The notes below the pieces were generated by a model. That model searched no databases, was not told the DNA's origin, and was given only the letters and a program-made list of their open reading frames with translations. The position numbers and the translations under genes were made by a program. A stretch of DNA of 64,000 nucleotides. Source: Stomoxys calcitrans (Eukaryota > Arthropoda > Insecta > Diptera > Muscidae). Positions 33,415 through 44,333 of the stretch are shown in pieces; position 1 is the first letter of the stretch; each line of letters opens with the position of its first letter. The stretch is from contig NC_081554.1 in the NCBI RefSeq assembly GCF_963082655.1, forward strand, positions 45,070,291 through 45,134,290. Direction: 5' to 3'.

Positions 33415-34616
33415 TGGGTACTTGGACCCAAATTTTAATACCATATTAGTTTTCTGGTCTCCAATACCTTTCGTTTGATCCCCTTATTGTGCCCATCGGA
33501 CACCTTTCGGATATGGGTGGCGTTTTTGGGGTAAGGGGGAGGGTCTGCCTCCACTCGATATCTAAAAATTATATAGCCTATGTTTTCTTCCAGTCAAACG
33601 TACACAATCTATCAAAATTATAAGAAAACCGGTTCAGCCAAGTATCATATAGTCATAATTGGGCTAATGGCGTTTTTGAGGGGTGGCATGACCCCCTATA
33701 AACAGATCTGATTTTGTATGCCAGGTTCGAAATCTATTCCCGAATACCTTTCATTTGAGCCCCATATTGAAATGGACGTCCAATATGTCTGTTTGGTGGA
33801 GTTTTGGGGTTGGGACGACCGATGGGTACTTAGAATCAAATTTTAGTACCATATTCGTATTCTAGTCTCCAATACCTTTCATTTGATACCTATATTGTCC
33901 CGATCGGTTCACTTTTGATTTTGGGTTGTGTTTTTGGCATAAGGGGGAGGGTCCGTCCCCCCTCCGATACCGAAAAATTATATGCGACAATTTTGAGAAA
34001 ATCGGTTCTGCCGATTTTCAGTCTATACGGAACAAACAGATCGAGTCCCATATATCCGTGATTGGGTAATGTGCTCATTTCGGGCGTTTTTGGGAGACCC
34101 CCTAAACTTCGACATGAATTTATATGCCAGATCCGTTATCTACTCCCGCACAATTTTCATTTGATACTCATATTGTCCTTATCAGCCCACTTTTGATTTT
34201 GGGTGGTGTTTTGGGGTTGTGGTGGAGGGTCCGCCCCCTTCCGTTACCAATAAATTATAAAGCCTATTCCTACTTCCTGACCATATTCGTAATTTGCTCC
34301 CGAATACTTTCATTTGAGTCCCTTATTGTCATGATAGTCAAATAAACCTATTTTAAGGAGTTTTCGGGGTGGGGCGCTCCCCTCCCCAGGTACTTGGACC
34401 CAACTTTTGTTATGAAATTCGTACTCTACTCGTGAATACCTTTCATTTGAATCCCATATTGCCCCGATCGGTCCGCTTTTATTTTTTGGTAGTACTTTTG
34501 GGGTAGGGGGAGGGTCCGCCCCCTCCCGATATCAAATAATTATATAGCCACCCTACACAATATGTGAAAATTTCACGGTAATCCGTTCAGCCGTTTTTGA
34601 GTCTATACGGAATTGA
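33415..34616 (+). mobile_element. D-type element inserted in a C-type HLE
   Basis: Repeated catttgatacctatattgtcc and gggtagggggagggtccgcccc units; ends with cagccgtttttgagtctatacgg but without the CAAA repeats. Flanks rejoin as C-core sequence. Confidence 0.6.
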
Positions 34617-35148
34617 GGGTCTTATGTCCGTAAAAGCCGCATTCTTTTACCGATTTCGCTGAACTTTAAAACAGGAAGAGAGCCCCGATGTTAAAATTAA
34701 ATATGGCCTATATCGGACAATATTTAGATATAGCTTCCTTGTAGACGGATCTGCCCATAAAAGCCGCAATTATTACCAGATTTCGCTGAAATTTGAAATG
34801 GTGAGTTGTTATAAGCCCACCGACATTCGACCTAAATATGGTTCAGATCGGACTTTATTTAGATATAGCATATAGACCGATCTGCCGATTGAGGGTCTTA
34901 AGCCCATAAAAACCGCAATTATTATCCGATTTCGCTAAAATTTGAAATGGTGAGTTGTTATAGGTCTTCCGATATAAGACACTAATATGGTTTAGATAGG
35001 GCTATATTTAGATATAGCTGCCATATAGACCGATCTGCTGATTAAGGGTATAAAGCCCATAAAAGTCGCAATTATTACCCGATTTCGCTGTATTTTGACG
35101 CAGTGACTTGTCTTAAGCTCCCCAAAATCCGACTCAAATATGGCGGAC
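34617..35148 (-). mobile_element. Helentron-like element, C core continuation
   Basis: Units gagggtcttaagcccataaaa, gcaattattatccgatttcgct and tagacatagctgccatatagac-like sequence, reverse of the 47-48 kb copy. Ends where a forward E-type element begins. Confidence 0.6.
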
Positions 35149-36247
35149 CATTAAGTGGAAATCGGGCGATACAGATATAGGGGAGCTATATCTAAATCTG
35201 AACTGATTTTGATGATTTTGTGCAAATGTCTTAAAATTAGTAACGAAATAGTCGGTGCCAAGTTTTGTGCAGATCGGTTGAAAATTGTAGCTACTGCCGC
35301 CATTTAAGTGGAAATCGGGCGATACATATACATGGAAGATATATCTAAATCGGGACCGATTTAGATGAAATTCCGCAGATATGTTGAGACCAGTAACGAA
35401 ACAATCCGTGGAAAATTTTGTGCAGATCGGTTGAAAATTGTCCTAACGACGGCTATTTAAGTGCAAATCGGGCGGTACATATATATGGAAGCTATATCTA
35501 AATCTGAACAGATTTTGATGAAATTTTGTAAATGTCTTAAAATTAGTAACGAAACAGTCCGTGCCAAGTTTTGTGCAGTTCGGTTTAAAATAGTAGCTAC
35601 TACGGCCATTTAAGTGAAATCGGGCGATACATATATATTGGAGCTATATCCAAATTTGAACCGATTTTGATTATATGTAGCAGATATGTTGGGATCAGAA
35701 ACAAACCAGTCTGTGACAAGTTTTGTGCAAATCGGTTGAAAATTGTTGCTACTGCCGCCATTTAAGTGGAAATCGGGCGATACATATATTGTACATGGAA
35801 GATATATCTAAATCTGAACCGATTTTGGTGAAATTTTGCAAATATATTTAAAGCAGTAGCAAAACAATTCATGCCAAATTTTGTGCAGATCGGTTGAAAA
35901 TTGTAGCTACTGCGGCCATTTAAGTGCAAATCGGCCGATACATATATTTGGGAGCTATATCTAAATCTAAACCGATTTTTATCAAAATCAATAGCGTTCA
36001 TCCTTGGGCCAAAAAAGTGATATGTGCAAAATTTCGTGATGATTGGACAACATATACGACTTGCATTTTGATAACAAGAATACATGGACTCACAGACGGA
36101 CAGACGAACATGGCTAAATTGCATCAGAAAGTGATTCTGAATCGATCGGTATACTTATCAATGGGTCTAGCTAGCTCTTCTCCTTCTTAGCGTTGCAAAC
36201 AAATGTACAAATCTCTACACCACAGTGGTGGTGTAGGGTACAAAAAA
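35149..36247 (+). mobile_element. Helentron-like element, E core
   Basis: Units with aaatcgggcgatacatata start near 35161, 35313, 35467, 35619, 35771 and 35929, mostly 152-154 bp apart. Tail: cacagacggacagacgaacatgg, gttgcaaacaaatgtac and the terminus gtggtggtgtagggtacaaaaa. The GACR tract is minimal. Confidence 0.7.
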
Positions 36248-36259
36248 ATCCATTGCAGT

Positions 36260-37406
36260 TGTAGTGCAACTCCACCATAGGACGAGGGTAAACTAATTTC
36301 GTCATTCTGTTTGTAACTTCCCGAAATATTCGTCTAAGACCCCACCAAGTCCATAACTTAATTAGCTGTCATATTAACCGATCTGGGGTCTTGACTTCTT
36401 GAGCATCTAGAGTGCGCAATTCCTATCCGATTTGGCTGAAATTTTGCACAACGTGTTTCGTTACGACTTCCAATGACTGTGTTAAGAATATTTCAAATCG
36501 GTCCATAACCTGATATAGCTGCCATATAAACGGATCTGGGGTCTTGATTTCTTGAGCCACTAGAGGGCGCAATTCTTATCCGATTTGGCTGGAATTTTTC
36601 ACAACGTGTTTTGTTATGAGTTCCAACAACTGTGCTAAGTATGGTTCAAATCGGTCCATAACCTGATATAGCTGCCATATAAACCGATCTGGGGTCTTGA
36701 CTTTTTGAGCCACTACAGGTCGCAATTATTATCCGATTTGGCTGAAATTTTGCATGAGGCGTTTTGCTTTTGACTTCCAATAACTGTGTTAAAAATAGTT
36801 CAAAACGGTCCACAACCTGATATAGCTGCCATATAAACCGATCTGGGTTCTTGACTTTTTGAGCCACTACAGGACGCAAATATTATCCGATTTAGCTGAA
36901 GTTTTGCATGAGGTGTTTTGCTATGACTTCCAACAAGTGTCTTAAGAATTGTTCAAATCGGTCCATAACCTGATATAGCTGCCATATAAACCGATCTTGA
37001 ATCTTGACTTCTTGAGCCACTAGAGGGCGCAATTCTTATCCGATCTTGAGCATCTAAAGGTCGCAATAACTATCCGATTTGCCTGAAATTTTGTACGACG
37101 GATCTTTCATGACCATCAACATACGTGTTTATTACGGTCTGAATCTGTCTATAGCCTGATACAGCTCCCATATAAATCGAGCCTCTAGAGAGCACAATTC
37201 TTAGTCGAATTGGCTGCATTTTACACAGGTCTCCAATATATAATTTAATTGTGGTCCAAACCGGACCATATCTTGATATCGCTCTAATAGCAGAGCAAAT
37301 CCTTTTTTTTGCCTAAGAAGAGATGCCGGGAAAATAATTCGACAAATGCGATCCATGGTGGAGGGTATATAAGTATCGGCCCGGCCGAACTTAGCACGCT
37401 TTTTTA
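36260..37406 (-). mobile_element. Helentron-like element, A core, lacking the microsatellite
   Basis: Terminus ccaccataggacgagggtaaac and cgaaatattcgtctaagaccccac jumps straight into core units, so the GTCY region is deleted. Core starts ctgccatataaaccgatct lie near 36521, 36673, 36829 and 36981. The 5' terminus is complete (gatccatggtggagggtatat, cccggccgaacttagcacgc). Confidence 0.75.
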
Positions 37407-38420
37407 GTTCCTGCTTTAAAGAGAAACCATGCAAAGAACTTCAGACATACGATCTATGGTGGTGGCTTCCCAAATGACCTAAACAATTTGGCACTTTAAG
37501 CTCTTGAAGTTAATTCCATCCCATCAATTATTGAAATTAATGCAAAGTTTATTTTTACAAAACTTCATCCCATTGAACATGATTTATTTTTCCGTTGCAT
37601 TCTTTGAACCCAATTGTAAACATTTTGCATAAAATTAATAAAAATTCATTTATTTCATTTCTCTGGTAATTTCGATGTTATACATATTTATGAAATTTTC
37701 CAGATGATTGTGCCAATATAATATCAAATTCAATTTATGTTTAACAACCGATGATATTGAGACCCTTAATGATGCTTAGTGGACTACGCGACGGTTCCAT
37801 TAGCCTGCTCATTAGCATTTTTCTTGCTGCTCCACCCTCTTGCGGTTGCTGTTGTGGCTTTTAGGCTTGGATGGATTTTCTAGAAATTTGCTTTAATTGC
37901 GTTTTTGCTGTCATTTTAAATATGGACGAGTATTCCGCCATTGTTTTATTGAAATTTTCAATTAGCACAACAATTTCGTTCTAAATTCAAATTACCTGTG
38001 TAAAATTGCTTGCGATTTTTGTTGTGTGTTTTTGGTCTCTGTTGTTTGCTGGGGACGTTTTGCAACTTTGTCATTTTTGATGCTGCTGTCGTTGTGGGCT
38101 TGCTATAATGATAATCATATTTTGTTTATTAAAGTGTCACAGCACTAAACATGGTCTTAAAATGTTAACGGAAATTATGCTTGATGTATATCACATCTTA
38201 ACTGCCATCAACTTTTGATGTTATTATTTCAAAAGCTAAATTGTCAGGGTTACCCAAAAAATGTAAAATAAAGTAAAGTAAGATATAAATTGTCGTTAGT
38301 TTTCAAACCAACTTTGGTATTGTTTTAACTGGGGAAGTACTCAATATATGGAAATTATGCTAGGTTTTCGAAGTTACTTAACGGGGTGAGGAAGAAATTG
38401 GGCTAGTTTCAGTTGATTTG
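37407..38420. other. Unique AT-rich DNA, no gene seen
   Basis: Contains tgttgtggctt/ttgctgtcattt-type sequence and no exon, RNA gene or repeat that I can support. Confidence 0.5.
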
Positions 38421-38466
38421 AGTTAGGTTAGGTTAAGGTGGCAGCCTGCCATCTGACTCGTTGGAT

Positions 38467-38786
38467 GCCATCGTAGCGCAGAGGTTACCATGTCCGCCTA
38501 TGACGCTGAACGCCTGGATTCGAGTCCTGGGGAGACCATCAGAAAAAATTTTCAGCGGTGGTTTTCCCCTCCTAATGCTGGCAACATTTGTGAGTAACTA
38601 TGCCATGTAAAACTTCTCTTCAAAGAGGTGTCGCACTGCGGCACGCCTTTCGGGCTCGGCTATAAAAAGGAGTCTCCTTATCATTGAGCTTAAATTTTAA
38701 TCGGACTGCACTCATTGATATGCGAGAAGTTTGCCCCTGTTTCTTAGTGGAATGTTCATGGGCAAAATTTGCATTTTTTTGCATTT
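38467..38786 (+). mobile_element. tRNA-derived SINE inserted in the LOA 3' tail
   Basis: GCCATCGTAGCGCAGAGGTT, cctggattcgagtcctgg (box B with two changes), gctggcaacatttgtgag, ctcggctataaaaaggag, ggaatgttcatgggcaaaat, tttgcatttgcaat. The flanks join as LOA tail (compare 52131-52255). No exact target duplication is visible. Confidence 0.85.
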
Positions 38787-39587
38787 GCAATACCACAGAA
38801 GAAGGAAGATGCCTTCTAGTCTCTACCGTTGAACCATTCAGATCGCTTTAAAAAGCCCAACAACGAATGGAGTCCAACAACGAATGAAGTCCAACAGTGA
38901 ATGTTCTCATCCTCTAAATCAGACAGGTTCTCAATGAATGGAAAACCTTAAGTGGAACTCCTTCTGTATGCCAGGGCGGGCCACATAGGTTTTCTATACT
39001 CTCCTCTTTTATGATGTCCTCACAGCTTCTGTGAAAGTCGTTGCTGGCAACCTTTAGTATGTCACCATTTTTTCCGATTAGACAGTGACCTACAAACACA
39101 ATGACTGAGACGTCTGTTCTAGCCAATGACAGCAAAGCGTTAAACCTCTTCAAGTCTTGATTAGGCCACATAGTTTTGGAATGCTCACAGCCCCCTCTTT
39201 GTGACCATCTATCATTCGTTGTTCTTCGAGCATAATCCCGAAAACTTTGCTTACATGTCGCTAGAGGCATACCCACAGATTCGAGCTTCCCTGGAAGGTG
39301 TAAGGTTGTTCCTAGTCTCGCAAGCTCGTCCGGTTTACAATTCCCTGAGATATCTCTGTGGTGAATTTTGAACTGTTCAGCCATCTCGTTGAGAGATCTG
39401 CAACAGTCGAGGGTGGTTTTTGTGTTCAGAAATATGTTCTACAGGGATTTAATGGCTGCCTGGTAGAGCTGGCAAACTATCGATAATCTCAACATTCGAT
39501 ATTTTCGATAGTTTATAATAAATATCAATTGTATCGATACTGCCATTAATATCCGATCACCTATATTTCAAACGAAAATGAGAAGTA

Positions 39588-40430
39588 GCAAGTAAAAGCG
39601 TGCTAAGTTCGACCGAGCCCAATCTTTTATACCCTCCACCATGGATCGCATTTGTCAAGTTCTTTAAATGACTTTTTCGTCATAGAAAAACACCACATTC
39701 AAAATTTTAGGCAAATCTAGTAATAATTGAGCCCTCTTGAGGCTCAAAAAGTCAAACTGGAAGATTGGTTTATATGACAACTATGATACCGATTTAGACC
39801 ATATTTAGAACAGTTGTTGGAAGTTATACCAAAACAACATATGCATTTCAACCCTATATTCAACAATTAACCCCTCTAGAAGCTCTAGAAGTCAAGACCA
39901 AAGACCGGTTTTTATGACAGCTATATCAAAACATGGACCGATTTGGCCCGTTTACAATCCCAACCGACCTACACTAATGGGAAGTATTTGTGCAAAATTT
40001 CAAGCGCCTAGCTTTACTCCTTCGAATGTTAGCGTGCTTTCGACAGACGGACGGACAGACGAATGGACGGACGGATGTATGGACTGACGGATAAACAGAC
40101 GGATGGACGAACGGATGGATGGACGGACGGATGGACAGACGGATGGACGGACGGATGGACGGACGGACGGATGAAGGGATGGACGGACGGATGGACGGAC
40201 GGACGGATGAAGGGATGGACGGACGGATGGACAGACGGACGGACGGATGGACGGACGGACAGACGAATGGACGGACAGATGGACGGACGGACGCACATGG
40301 CGAGATCGACTTTAAATGTCATGACGATCAAGAATATATGGGGTCTTAGACGAATATTTCGAGGAATTACGAACAGAATGACGAAATTAGTATACCCCCC
40401 ATCCACTATAGGATGGTGGGGTATAAAAAT
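39588..40430 (+). mobile_element. Helentron-like element, A core, inside the hAT element
   Basis: Starts caagtaaaagcgtgctaag and cgaccgagcccaatc, has the ccctccaccatggatcgc leader, about two core units, a 251-bp GACR array, cgaggaattacgaacagaatg and ends gatggtggggtataaaa. Both ends are intact. Confidence 0.8.
40042..40292. repeat. GACR microsatellite with gatggacggacg units
   Basis: 251 bp, mainly the 12-mer gatggacggacg, with two copies of ggatgaagggatggacggac as a longer internal repeat. Confidence 0.9.
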
Positions 40431-40860
40431 CAGGAGATCGATCTCCTATCGATCTCATATGGAAGTATTTTCACAGCACAAACCAAATAAAACCAAGGTT
40501 ATTAAAGTCAGTTGGAAGACATGAGATGAAAATTTCGCCCTCTATAGGCGCAATATATCTTAATGGATATATTCAGTGTCGGATTGGTTATTTCTGTTTA
40601 GTTTTGCAAAAAATTTTACTTTTACAATAACATCCATCGGAAAAATAACAATCGATATTCAGTCAAAAAATTAAATATCAATATTTTGCCAGCTCTACTG
40701 CCTGGATATTTGAGAAGATATTTATGCCAATCGTCGTAATGACATTATATCTTAGCCATTCCACCACTTCCTTAATGGCAAGGATCTCTACTTGATACAC
40801 ACTGCGGTGGTCGAGTAACCTTTTCGATATTACCACTTCAAGATCTTTGGATTTTACCCC

Positions 40861-41050
40861 AAAGCCCACCTGGTCGTTAAGTTTGGAGCTATCGATATAG
40901 AAGTCTATGTTACTTCTATTGCCAGAGATATGTAGTTGCAATCGGCCAGGTGGGCTTTGGGGTATAAAGCCCACCTGGTCGTTAAGTTTGGAGCCATCGA
41001 TATAGAAGTCTATGTTACTTCTATTGCCAGAGATATGTAGTTGCAATCGG
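40861..41050. repeat. 85-bp direct duplication with inverted 20-bp spacer in the LOA RNase H region
   Basis: 40861-40945 and 40966-41050 are near-identical, both from aaagcccacctggtcgttaag to gtagttgcaatcgg. The 20-bp spacer 40946-40965 is the inverted complement of 40856-40873 (accccaaagcccacctgg) and neighbours. It duplicates the FYIDGSKLND segment. Confidence 0.9.
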
Positions 41051-42598
41051 TTCTATTGGGAATAGTGGAACAGTACTTTTTTATCAAAAAAAAAAAAGGC
41101 TCACGTAAAGTGTAATCCACACTGCCTGTAACATCGCACATTGTATCAAGGGTAACACAGTGTCCATAGCCAAAGAGAAAGCTCCCTAAGCCTCATGGCA
41201 GTGGTCTAGGGTGTACTCCACACTGCCTATCAAGGGTAACACAGTGTTCATAGTCACTGCATGACCAAAGAAAAGCTGCCTAAGCCTCACGGCAGTGGTC
41301 GCAGCAATTTGTCTACCTACAATGTCCAGAGGCATCAGGTGAAGCATTTAGTTCAGTGTATCAGATGGTGTCATCCTCAGTGCGGCTGTAATGCACAAAC
41401 AAGCCATCCTTTGGATCTGGTTGACTATTGATGAGTAGCTGGACTTTTGAAGTGCCGTCCACCAGACCACAACACCCTATAGCATTATAGGTCTGACAAC
41501 TGAAGTATTTACCCATTTGATGACGTACTGCCTAAACCCCCAACTTTTGCCAATGGCTCTCCTGCAGGTGTATAGGGCAAGAGTTGCCTTTCTTGCCAAA
41601 ATGTTAGATTTGAACTTCAATTTCCTGCCCAGCAAAACACCCAGATATTTTGCGCCTTTTTGTAAATGAACATTCTATCCTCCCAAGTAGACAGGTGCCA
41701 CTGTAGGTAACTTGTATCTCCTGCTGAAAAGAACTACTTCTGTCTTGCAACGATTTACGCCTAGACCACTTTCAGTAGCCCACTTCGCTGTTGCACGTAG
41801 AGCTTCCTGAAGTATATCTCTTAGAGTGCTGGGAAACTTTCCCCTAACAGAAATTGTCACATCATCAGCATACTCGACCACTTTTACGCATATTTCTTCC
41901 AGAGACAATAAGATATTGTTAATGGCTATATTTCGAACTAAAAAAGACAGTACACCTTATTGAAGTGCTCCTCTGCTGACCCATCTTTTGAGATGCACAT
42001 ATCCCAAGTCTGCCGTAATGCATTTTTTAGTAAGTTATTAATAAACTTTTTTACGGCTGAGTTTATGCTCCAACTCCTTCATGATTGACGTCGATTTCAC
42101 ATTACTGAAAGCACCTTCAATGTCCAGAAATGCTACCATTGTATATTCCTTGACAGCGAGAGAACCCTCTATGTAGCCGACTAGATCTTGAAGGACTGTT
42201 TCAGTGGATTTGCCTTTACTGTATGCATGCTGGCGATCTCCAGGGATCTTTGCCCTAAAATATATTTATATCAACCTCTCAAGAATCTTCATCATGAAGC
42301 ATGACTGCCTCATAGGACGAAGATCTTCCTCTTTCGTGTAGTAGGGTTTTCCTGTTTTCGGAATGAAAATGACCTTCGTATCCCTCCATCCCACAAGTAT
42401 ATATGACATTCTGAAACAAGCAGAGTATATCTCCCTAAGCCGAGAAACCCGTCTATCAGACACAGCTTGTAATTCAACCGGTGATATATCATCAGGGCCT
42501 GGAGACTTAAAAGAGTCGAAACTTCTTATCGCTCAAAGGATTTTCAGCTCAGACACAATATCCCTAATAACCTCGAATGTATACCAGTGATTGTTTGG

Positions 42599-42881
42599 GT
42601 AAATGCAAATTCTCAAACTTCTCACCTATCAATGAGTGCAGTCCGATTCAAGTTTAAGCTAAATGATAAGGGGCCTTCTTTTTTTAGCCGAAACCGAACG
42701 GCGTGCCGCAGTGCAACACCTCTGTGGAGAGAAGTTTAACATGGCATAGTACCTCACAAATGTTGCCAGCATTAGTAGGGAAAAACCACCGCTGAACATT
42801 TTATCTGATGGTCTCGCCAGGATTCGAACCCAGGCGTTCAGCGTCATAGGCGGACATGCTTAACTCTGCGCTATGGTGGCC
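42599..42881 (-). mobile_element. tRNA-derived SINE, near full length
   Basis: Tail gcaaattctcaaacttctcacc; body cggcgtgccgcagtgcaac, tgttgccagcattagtaggg; box B complement ggattcgaacccaggcg; start gcgctatggtggcc. It marks the 5' boundary of the LOA remnant. Confidence 0.85.
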
Positions 42882-44333
42882 TTCTTATCATCGCCTCCTT
42901 ATTATCGTCTTAGCTCATCGAAATATTGATCTGCGACTCATTAAAGTTCATATGTTCTTGATCGCCTAAGTCCTAAGTCGTTCTTACAATGTGTGTCCAT
43001 GCTTCTGTCTGTCTGTCTGACAGACAGACTGACGGAGTAACGCTAGACACTTGAAATTGTGCACATCCAAGTATTTTATTTTGACTTCCAACAACTCTGC
43101 CAACTATATTCCAAATCGGTTTATAATCTGATATAGCTCCCATATAAACCGATCTCGCATCTTGACTTCTTGAGCCGCTAGAGGGCAAAAGTGGTATCCG
43201 ATTCTTACTTCTAACAACTGCGCCAAATATGGTCTAAATCGGTTCATAACCTGATATAGCTCCCATATAAACCGATTTCGGACCTTGGCTTCTTGATCTG
43301 ATAGGATCTTGACTTCTACAGCGGATAGAGGGCGCAATTACTATTTGACTTGGCATGATGTGATTTGTGCTTGTTTTTAAATTGCGCCAAATATGGTCCA
43401 AACCGGTTTATGACCTGATATAGCTACCATATAAACTGATCTTTGACTTCTTGAGCCGCTAGAGGGCGCTATTATCCGATTTGGCTGAAATTTTGCATGA
43501 AGTGTTTTGGTTTGACCCTCAACAACTGCATTAACTATGGTTCACATCGGCTTATAACCTGATGTAGCTCCGATGTAAACCGATTTGAGATCTTGACTTC
43601 TTCAGCCGATAGAGGGCGCAATTATTGTTAGATTTGGCTGAAATTGAAAATGAAAAACAACAACGGTGCTAAGATCGTCTAAATTGGTTCATAACCTGAT
43701 GTAGCTCCCATGTAAACCGATTTCTGATCTTGAATTCTTGAACCGTTAGAGGGCGCAATTATTATCAGCTTTGGCTAAAATTTTTTTTGAAACGTTTTGT
43801 TGTAAATTCTAACAACTGCTCCAAGTATTGTTCAAATCGGTTCATAACCTGATATAGCTCCCATATAAACTGATCTTTGATCTTGGCTTCTTGAGCCGCT
43901 AGAGGGCGCAATTGTTATTAGATTTGGCTAAAATTTTGCTTGAATTGTTTTGGATTGACCATCAACAACTGCGTTAAGTATGGTCCACATCGGTTCATAA
44001 CCTGATTAAGCTGCCATATAAACTGATCTTTGATCTTGACTTCTTGAGCCGCTAGAGGGCGCAATTTTTATCAGATTTTGCTGAAATTTTTCATGAAGTG
44101 TTTTGGTTTGACCATCAACAACTGCGTTAAGTATGGTTCACATCGGCTTATAACCTGATATAGCTCCGATGTAAACCGATTTGAGATCTTGACTTCTTCA
44201 GCCGCTAGAGGGCGCAACTATTATTAGATTTGGCTGAAATTTTGCTTGAGGTGTTTTTTCCAAATTTTAAGAACTGCGCAAGTATGGTTCAAATCAGTTC
44301 GTAACCTGATATACTTCCCATATAACCTTCAAC
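42882..44333 (-). mobile_element. Helentron-like element, A core, long
   Basis: Degraded 3' terminus (catcgaaatattgatctgcgac, ttcttgatcgcctaagtcc), a small inverted GTCY tract (43007-43029), then about eight core units (agccgctagagggcgcaatt, ctcccatataaaccgat). No 5' terminus; it abuts a B-type element at 44334. Confidence 0.7.
43007..43029. repeat. Inverted GTCY microsatellite palindrome
   Basis: GTCTGTCTGTC, T, GACAGACAGAC: perfect 11-bp arms around one base, at the place where HLEs carry a one-direction GTCY tract. Confidence 0.9.

Larger units (their letters stand above)
39464..40697. mobile_element. hAT-type non-autonomous element, 1234 bp, with 8-bp target duplication
   Basis: Terminal inverted repeats TAGAGCTGGCAAA at 39464 and TTTGCCAGCTCTA ending at 40697. 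Target duplication CTGCCTGG at 39456-39463 and 40698-40705, eight bases as expected for hAT. Subterminal regions repeat TATCGAT-like motifs (39478-39550). It encodes no transposase; most of its length is an A-type HLE (39588-40430). It interrupts the RNase H domain of the LOA-type element. Confidence 0.9.
38421..42596 (-). pseudogene. LOA-type non-LTR retrotransposon with RT and RNase H, broken
   Basis: Reads right to left. RT: SPGPDDISPVELQ (about 42520-42480), motif A AFLDIEGAFSNV (about 42135-42100), motif C VEYADD with catalytic Asp pair intact (41861-41872), GLGVNRCKTEVV and a downstream thumb/connection region (CRRAIGKSWGF, RPIMLYGVVVWW). RNase H: FYIDGSKLNDQVGF (first Asp), SVYQVEILAIKEVVEWL (Glu), then GHRDISGNCKPDELAR after the hAT insertion. 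C-terminal part: GHCLIGKNGDILKVASNDF with a Cys/His cluster. RNase H downstream of RT and the FLDIEGAF motif suggest the LOA clade. The 5' half (endonuclease) is absent. Several frame changes and stops make it inactive. It is interrupted by a SINE and an hAT-type element. The minus-strand 3' tail is aacctaacctaac. Confidence 0.75.

Noticed and set aside
38421..38462. TTAGG-like telomere repeat (gagttaggttaggttaagg)
   Set aside because: Only two to three units, and the same sequence recurs as the LOA 3' tail at 52131; Diptera lack TTAGG telomeres as far as known.
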